Source: Pseudomonadota bacterium
GTDB taxonomy: Bacteria; Myxococcota_A; Polyangia; Haliangiales; Haliangiaceae
Direction of reading: 5' to 3'
DNA: 5,959 nt
Assembly: GCA_023430775.1 (NCBI GenBank)
Contig: JAEYYY010000803.1
Location: 1-5,959 of the forward strand
The number at the start of each line of letters is the position of its first letter. The stretch's first letter is position 1. Of the stretch, positions 5,067-5,959 are shown piece by piece. The notes beneath the pieces are model-generated. The model did no database searches, was not told the origin of the DNA, and saw only the letters and a program-made list of their open reading frames with translations. The position numbers and the translations under genes were made by a program.

Positions 5067-5542
5067 CAGATCACGCCCATCACGATGATGTCCCACAGCG
5101 GATCGTCGAACAGCCCCTGCACGTACGGACGCAGCAGGATGCCGCCCGAGACGATGAACGTCGCGGCGCGCGCCTTGCCGCCGTCCAGCTCGTAGACCTG
5201 ATACACGCGCTGCTGGATCGTGGTGATCGAGTACGCGATGTAGACCTTCCACGTCATGATCACGAGCATCGCGAGCTGGAGCAGCGTGCGCGATTCGATG
5301 ACGTTGCGATCCTCGGCCCACAGCAGCAGCGAGCCGAGGATGACGGTCACGATCAACTGGATGATCGCGAGCAGGATCTCCTTGGTCTTCGTCGGGCTGC
5401 CGAGCACCACCGCGTTCAGTACGAACCACGGCAGCGACAGCCAGGACCCGACGACGATCTCGGCGAGCAGTGGTCCGCTCGGGTTGACCACCAGGTGCTT
5501 CCACGGCGTGTCGTGCGGCTCGTCGGCGATCGCGTAGCTCAC
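5066..5542 (-). CDS. Multi-pass membrane protein of unknown function
   Basis: 158 residues from a GTG at 5540-5542, nine bases after the nuclease gene's TAA. After a polar N-terminus (1-22) there are three clear hydrophobic helices, about 26-48, 54-75 and 86-108, and a weaker one at about 125-145. Between the last two lies a polar segment with TIQQRVYQVYELDGGKAR (108-125). No signal peptide or catalytic motif is seen, and I do not recognise the family. The first hairpin (VGSWL at 31-35, then GSPTKTKEI at the turn) resembles the C-terminal hairpin of the next protein (VGSYL, then GLPGVQSKL). The one-base TGATG overlap with the TPR gene suggests the two are made in step and may form a membrane complex. 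The start is uncertain by a few codons because no good ribosome site is visible. Confidence 0.7.
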   Translation of the reverse strand: MSYAIADEPHDTPWKHLVVNPSGPLLAEIVVGSWLSLPWFVLNAVVLGSPTKTKEILLAIIQLIVTVILGSLLLWAEDRNVIESRTLLQLAMLVIMTWKVYIAYSITTIQQRVYQVYELDGGKARAATFIVSGGILLRPYVQGLFDDPLWDIIVMGVI

Positions 5543-5551
5543 GCGGCGAGA

Positions 5552-5959
5552 TTAGACGATCAACAGCGTCGGGTGGGCGACCTGGCCGGTCGCCGCGGCG
5601 ATCGCGGTGGCGTACATCCGGACCTGCATCTCGTAGCTCTGCTGCAGGCCATCGAGCTCGGCGTCGGTCTTGTAGTCGACGACGGTCCACACGTCGCCCT
5701 CGGCGAACGCCAGATCGACGATGCCCTCGAGCATGCCCTCGCTGGTCGACAGCACCACCGGCGCTTCGCGGCGCAGCTTGTCGGCGGCCGCGGCGCGGCG
5801 GAGCAGGGGATGGCGAAGCGCGGCGGCGACGGCGATCGCGGCGGCCTCGACCTCGTCGCGGGTCGCACCGACCAGACGGCCGTGCGAGACCGCGAGCGTC
5901 TCGATCGCGGCGGCCTCGGCACCGAGCTCCACCCCCGCGAGCACGGCATGGACCAGGAC
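5552..5959 (-). CDS. C-terminal PD-(D/E)XK nuclease domain of an AddA/RecB-type helicase-nuclease (partial)
   Basis: The frame is open to the right window edge and ends at TAA (5552-5554); 135 residues are visible. They carry the RecB-family nuclease motifs in order: VHAVLA with His4, EGIVDLAF with Asp82, VVDYKTD with Asp95 and Lys97, and QVRMY with Gln112 and Tyr116. In AddA and RecB this domain sits at the C-terminus, after UvrD-type helicase domains, and degrades DNA at double-strand breaks until a recombination hotspot is met. The helicase part would lie beyond the window. A stand-alone RecB-family exonuclease is the alternative. All metal-binding residues appear intact, so the nuclease should be active. 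It is the most upstream visible member of the minus-strand string. Confidence 0.85.
   Translation of the reverse strand, partial: VLVHAVLAGVELGAEAAAIETLAVSHGRLVGATRDEVEAAAIAVAAALRHPLLRRAAAADKLRREAPVVLSTSEGMLEGIVDLAFAEGDVWTVVDYKTDAELDGLQQSYEMQVRMYATAIAAATGQVAHPTLLIV

Noticed and set aside
5067..5690. 208-residue extension of the TPR protein
   Set aside because: It is an Arg/Asp-rich shadow of the membrane protein and nuclease genes. The ATG at 5066 with its TGATG overlap is the natural start.

Overview
The window is high-GC bacterial DNA (about two-thirds G+C by eye) with almost every base inside a gene and strong G/C preference at third codon positions. A lipoprotein with a Gly-Ser-Asp-Pro linker after its lipobox, an AddA/RecB-type nuclease, a Pcm methyltransferase, a kelch protein and a periplasmic-domain HupE/UreJ-like membrane protein suggest a Gram-negative, most likely a myxobacterium-like (Myxococcota) lineage. 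That placement is inference from style and content; no marker gene is present.

Layout. (1) Bases 1-1427, plus strand: the end of an unrecognised gene, then a run of very short reading frames, two of which look like single-pass membrane microproteins, then a 353-residue HupE/UreJ-like membrane protein with an EF-hand loop. Each frame overlaps the next by exactly four bases (ATGA or GTGA), so the block reads like one translationally coupled operon end. (2) Bases 1429-2452: an HxlR-type regulator (minus) divergent from a YceI-family protein (plus). The 94-base gap between them carries two tandem imperfect dyads that could be the regulator's operators. (3) Bases 2462-5959, minus strand: a compact five-gene string. 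In transcription order it is the C-terminal nuclease domain of an AddA/RecB-like protein (cut by the window edge), a 158-residue multi-pass membrane protein, a TPR protein ending in a two-helix membrane anchor, protein-L-isoaspartate methyltransferase (pcm), and a six-repeat kelch lipoprotein. Junctions are 9 nt, 1-nt overlap (TGATG), 4-nt overlap (GTGA) and 14 nt, so co-transcription is likely.

The two convergent junctions are very tight: one base between the HupE-like gene and the HxlR gene, nine bases between the YceI gene and the kelch gene. The second holds a strong hairpin overlapping both stop codons. The least ordinary parts are the microprotein ladder at 127-369, the tandem dyads at 1845-1880, and the membrane/TPR gene pair, whose hydrophobic hairpins look related. 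I see no RNA genes, insertion sequences, CRISPR arrays or origins. No gene-free stretch exceeds 300 bases.
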